Source: DASZHC01 sp035938215 (GTDB lineage: Bacteria; Verrucomicrobiota; Verrucomicrobiia; Chthoniobacterales; JAFAMB01). Taken from it: DNA of 7,571 nt. Below, piece by piece: positions 6,133 to 7,571 of the stretch (positions are counted from its first letter, which is position 1; every line of letters begins with the position of its first letter). Under the pieces are notes generated by a model that was given only the letters and a program-made list of their open reading frames with translations, had not been told where the DNA came from and searched no databases. Both the position numbers and the translations under genes were made by a program. The stretch lies in contig DASZHC010000240.1 of the NCBI GenBank assembly GCA_035938215.1, positions 1 to 7,571 of the forward strand. Reading direction: 5' to 3'.

Positions 6133-6249
6133 AACCGGCAGTAGGACGAGGCCAAGTCAAAGCCTCATAAGCATTCAAACGGGCTTTCAACTCCTCCGCC
6201 CCACGCCACAGCCGAGGCGTTCAGTCCGATACTTACAGCTTAAATTTGT

Positions 6250-7167
6250 TCACGGGTGCGTCTCGTTTTTGGCGGCTCGCATTCCTGACGCGGCGGTATC
6301 ACCTTCGCACATGTATGCGCCGTGTTTTGTGTTCCCGTAATCTTTGGTTCCACTGAAGTGGTAGATTTTGGAAGTCAGATTGACCCACACAACGGTATCA
6401 GAGGGACAGCGGGCCTTAGCCTGTGCTTCGGTTGAAAATTGGTTCGCCCCGACGGGACCCGCCGGAGTGCTGGGAGCCGGTCTGACGGCTGTTGTTGCAG
6501 GGGGAACTGGTCTGGCCGAAGGAGCGGCTGCCGTTGGTGCTGGAGCAGGAGCGGCGGGAGCAGCCGTCGGAGCGGGGGGAGGAGCCGGTGGCGTTGCGGG
6601 TGCCGCTGTCGGTTGGGCGGCTGGAGTGCCGCCCCGGCATTGAGCCACGTACGCTTTTTCCGTGACGCCACTTGCCTGATTGGCGGCTTTATTGGCCCTC
6701 CATTCTTCCCGGCACTCCTTCGCAGTCTTTTGTCCCGTAGTCGCGGCTGTGGGAACAGGGGCTGGAGTAGGCGGTGGTGCCGGGGCTGCGGTAGATTGAG
6801 CAGGTGCAGCCTCCCCGCGACATTGAGCCACGTACGCTTTTTCCGTGACGCCACTTGCCTGATTGGCGGCTTTATTGGCCCTCCATTCTTCGCGGCATTC
6901 CTTCGCCGTCTTTTGACCTGTAGCGGGTCGAGGAGCCGTAACGGTAGGAGCCGGAGCAGGGGCCGTGGATTGAGCAGGTGCAGCCTCGCCACGGCATTGA
7001 GCTACGTAAGCCTTTTCGGTGATGCCGCTGGCCTGGTTCGCGGCCTTATTGGCTCTCCACTCGTCCCGGCATTCCTTTGCCGTTTTTTGTTGCGCTACCG
7101 CGTGTGAAGAAAGCGCCATGAGACCTAAGACCACTGAGCACGCGAGAGTCGTGATCTTCCTTTTCAT
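6250..7167 (-). CDS. Secreted PsiF-like repeat protein with Pro/Ala-rich linkers
   Basis: A 305-residue exported protein. Residues 1-26 are a signal peptide (MKRK, then LACSVVLGLMALSS, cleavage after AVAQ). Three PsiF-like repeats follow at 27-59, 85-117 and 146-178, each QKTAKECR-E/D-EWRANKAANQASG, I/VTEKAYVAQCRG, with two Cys per repeat that could pair in the periplasm. Linkers of Ala/Pro/Thr separate them, the longest at 181-240. The C-terminal domain (241-305: RCPSDTVVWVNLTSKIYHF, YGNTKHGAYMCEGDTAASG, RAAKNE) is of a type seen in Bradyrhizobium proteins; it has two Cys. The start is ATG 7167 with AGGAG at 7180-7176. A three-codon ATG-AAA-AGA-TGA reading frame overlaps the start. PsiF itself is phosphate-starvation induced in E. 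coli; the function here is unknown. Confidence 0.85.
   Translation of the reverse strand: MKRKITTLACSVVLGLMALSSHAVAQQKTAKECRDEWRANKAANQASGITEKAYVAQCRGEAAPAQSTAPAPAPTVTAPRPATGQKTAKECREEWRANKAANQASGVTEKAYVAQCRGEAAPAQSTAAPAPPPTPAPVPTAATTGQKTAKECREEWRANKAANQASGVTEKAYVAQCRGGTPAAQPTAAPATPPAPPPAPTAAPAAPAPAPTAAAPSARPVPPATTAVRPAPSTPAGPVGANQFSTEAQAKARCPSDTVVWVNLTSKIYHFSGTKDYGNTKHGAYMCEGDTAASGMRAAKNETHP
6628..7089 (-). repeat. Three in-frame coding repeats of the PsiF-like protein
   Basis: The units lie at 6964-7089, 6790-6915 and 6628-6732. The two downstream units share an identical 71-bp block (6638-6708 and 6821-6891, offset 183 bp, or 61 codons), while the first unit differs at many third positions. 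This indicates a recent duplication of the second unit into the third, or gene conversion between them. Confidence 0.85.
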
Positions 7168-7295
7168 CTTTTCATCTCCTTAATGCGGCTGGAAAACTTC
7201 CTCACTGGGTGGTAGTCGCACATGAGCGGTGCTGCTATCGTATCAGTCCGCGCAGAAGGGAGCCCAATTGTGACCAAAGACAAAGACAACACTCG
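7168..7295. other. Intergenic region upstream of the PsiF-like gene
   Basis: This 128-bp gap probably holds the promoter of the PsiF-like gene. A TACGAT hexamer is visible on the minus strand with a poor TTGGGC at 19-nt spacing. I cannot identify a convincing terminator or a Pho box. Confidence 0.2.
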
Positions 7296-7571
7296 CTAAT
7301 CTGTCGCCCGATCTCGTTTGGTGAACCAGTCTGCCTTCTCCAGTGTCTTCGTCAGGAGAGCCCTGATCGTGCTCGGTTTAGTTTCAATCGTCGTTTGACC
7401 GGCATACTGCCAACGATCCCCTCCGCATTTAAGCCGATAGTAAGTCAAACGGATGGAATGACCACCCTCCTGCCATTCTATCAGTTGGGAACAGAATGCG
7501 TAGTCCCCCCAGCAGTGAGGGTCGTTGTGCTCGTGCTTAGGAGGATCACGTTGCGAGTCAATCGCCCAGAC
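7296..7571 (-). CDS. C-terminal part of an uncharacterised protein entering from the right edge
   Basis: The minus-strand frame is open from the window edge to TAG at 7298-7296, giving 91 residues: VWAIDSQRDPPKHEHNDPHC, WGDYAFCSQLIEWQEGG, HSIRLTYYRLKCGGDRWQYA, GQTTIETKPSTIRALLTKTL, EKADWFTKRDRATD. The composition is that of a real soluble protein, with beta-type alternation followed by a C-terminal helix. The His/Asp/Cys cluster (HEHNDPHC) could bind a metal, which is speculative. The start lies outside the window. It is on the same strand as the PsiF-like gene, 128 bp upstream, with no clear terminator between them. Confidence 0.7.
   Translation of the reverse strand, partial: VWAIDSQRDPPKHEHNDPHCWGDYAFCSQLIEWQEGGHSIRLTYYRLKCGGDRWQYAGQTTIETKPSTIRALLTKTLEKADWFTKRDRATD

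Noticed and set aside
6628..7089. Regularly spaced repeats as a CRISPR array
   Set aside because: The units are in-frame protein repeats of over 100 bp with Pro/Ala-coding spacers, not short repeats with unique spacers.
6368..7107. Long plus-strand open frames opposite the PsiF-like gene (Gly/Ala-rich and Arg/Ser/Cys-rich)
   Set aside because: They are low-complexity mirrors of the Ala/Pro-rich minus-strand coding repeats, and the minus-strand gene has a signal peptide, a good ribosome-binding site and conserved repeats.

Overview
The window looks like an accessory, partly decayed stretch of an alphaproteobacterial genome, most likely Bradyrhizobium or a close relative (Nitrobacteraceae). 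The host call rests on the GC-rich flanks, the secreted three-repeat PsiF-like protein at 6250-7167 (a type I associate with Bradyrhizobium), and the remnant of a PolB-type 3'-5' exonuclease whose sequence resembles rhizobial versions. No database search was possible, so family names rest on motif recognition.

Layout from left to right. 1-211 holds only a weak possible gene tail. 212-918 is a divergent small-gene module: a minus-strand ribbon-helix-helix (RHH) protein with a TTG start faces a plus-strand pair made of a 78-residue helical protein overlapping a second RHH protein. The 120 bp between them carries long inverted repeats suited to an operator. 990-1212 is a broken exonuclease gene with one in-frame stop and two +1 shifts, cut off near 1210-1220. 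From there to 4291 the minus strand carries an AT-richer block: a 187-residue basic protein of unknown function, a DUF3293-like gene that appears frameshifted twice, and a 530-residue single-pass membrane protein. The last ~55 residues of that membrane protein have been replaced by a piece of group II intron reverse transcriptase. A perfect 20-bp palindrome lies 40 bp upstream of its start codon. 4330-4720 holds coding-like relics without a good start. 4724-5856 is an FRG-domain gene broken by one frameshift. 5899-6114 is a small unknown protein, 6250-7167 the PsiF-like repeat protein, and 7296-7571 the C-terminal end of another unknown gene that enters from the right edge.

From 1218 to the right edge every supported gene is on the minus strand. 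FRG proteins, orphan membrane proteins and small RHH regulators are commonly found in mobile or defence-type islands. Here, however, at least three genes are broken and one is chimeric. I read the block as an eroding island rather than an intact system. The most interesting survivors are the membrane protein with its palindrome and the divergent RHH module with its dyad.
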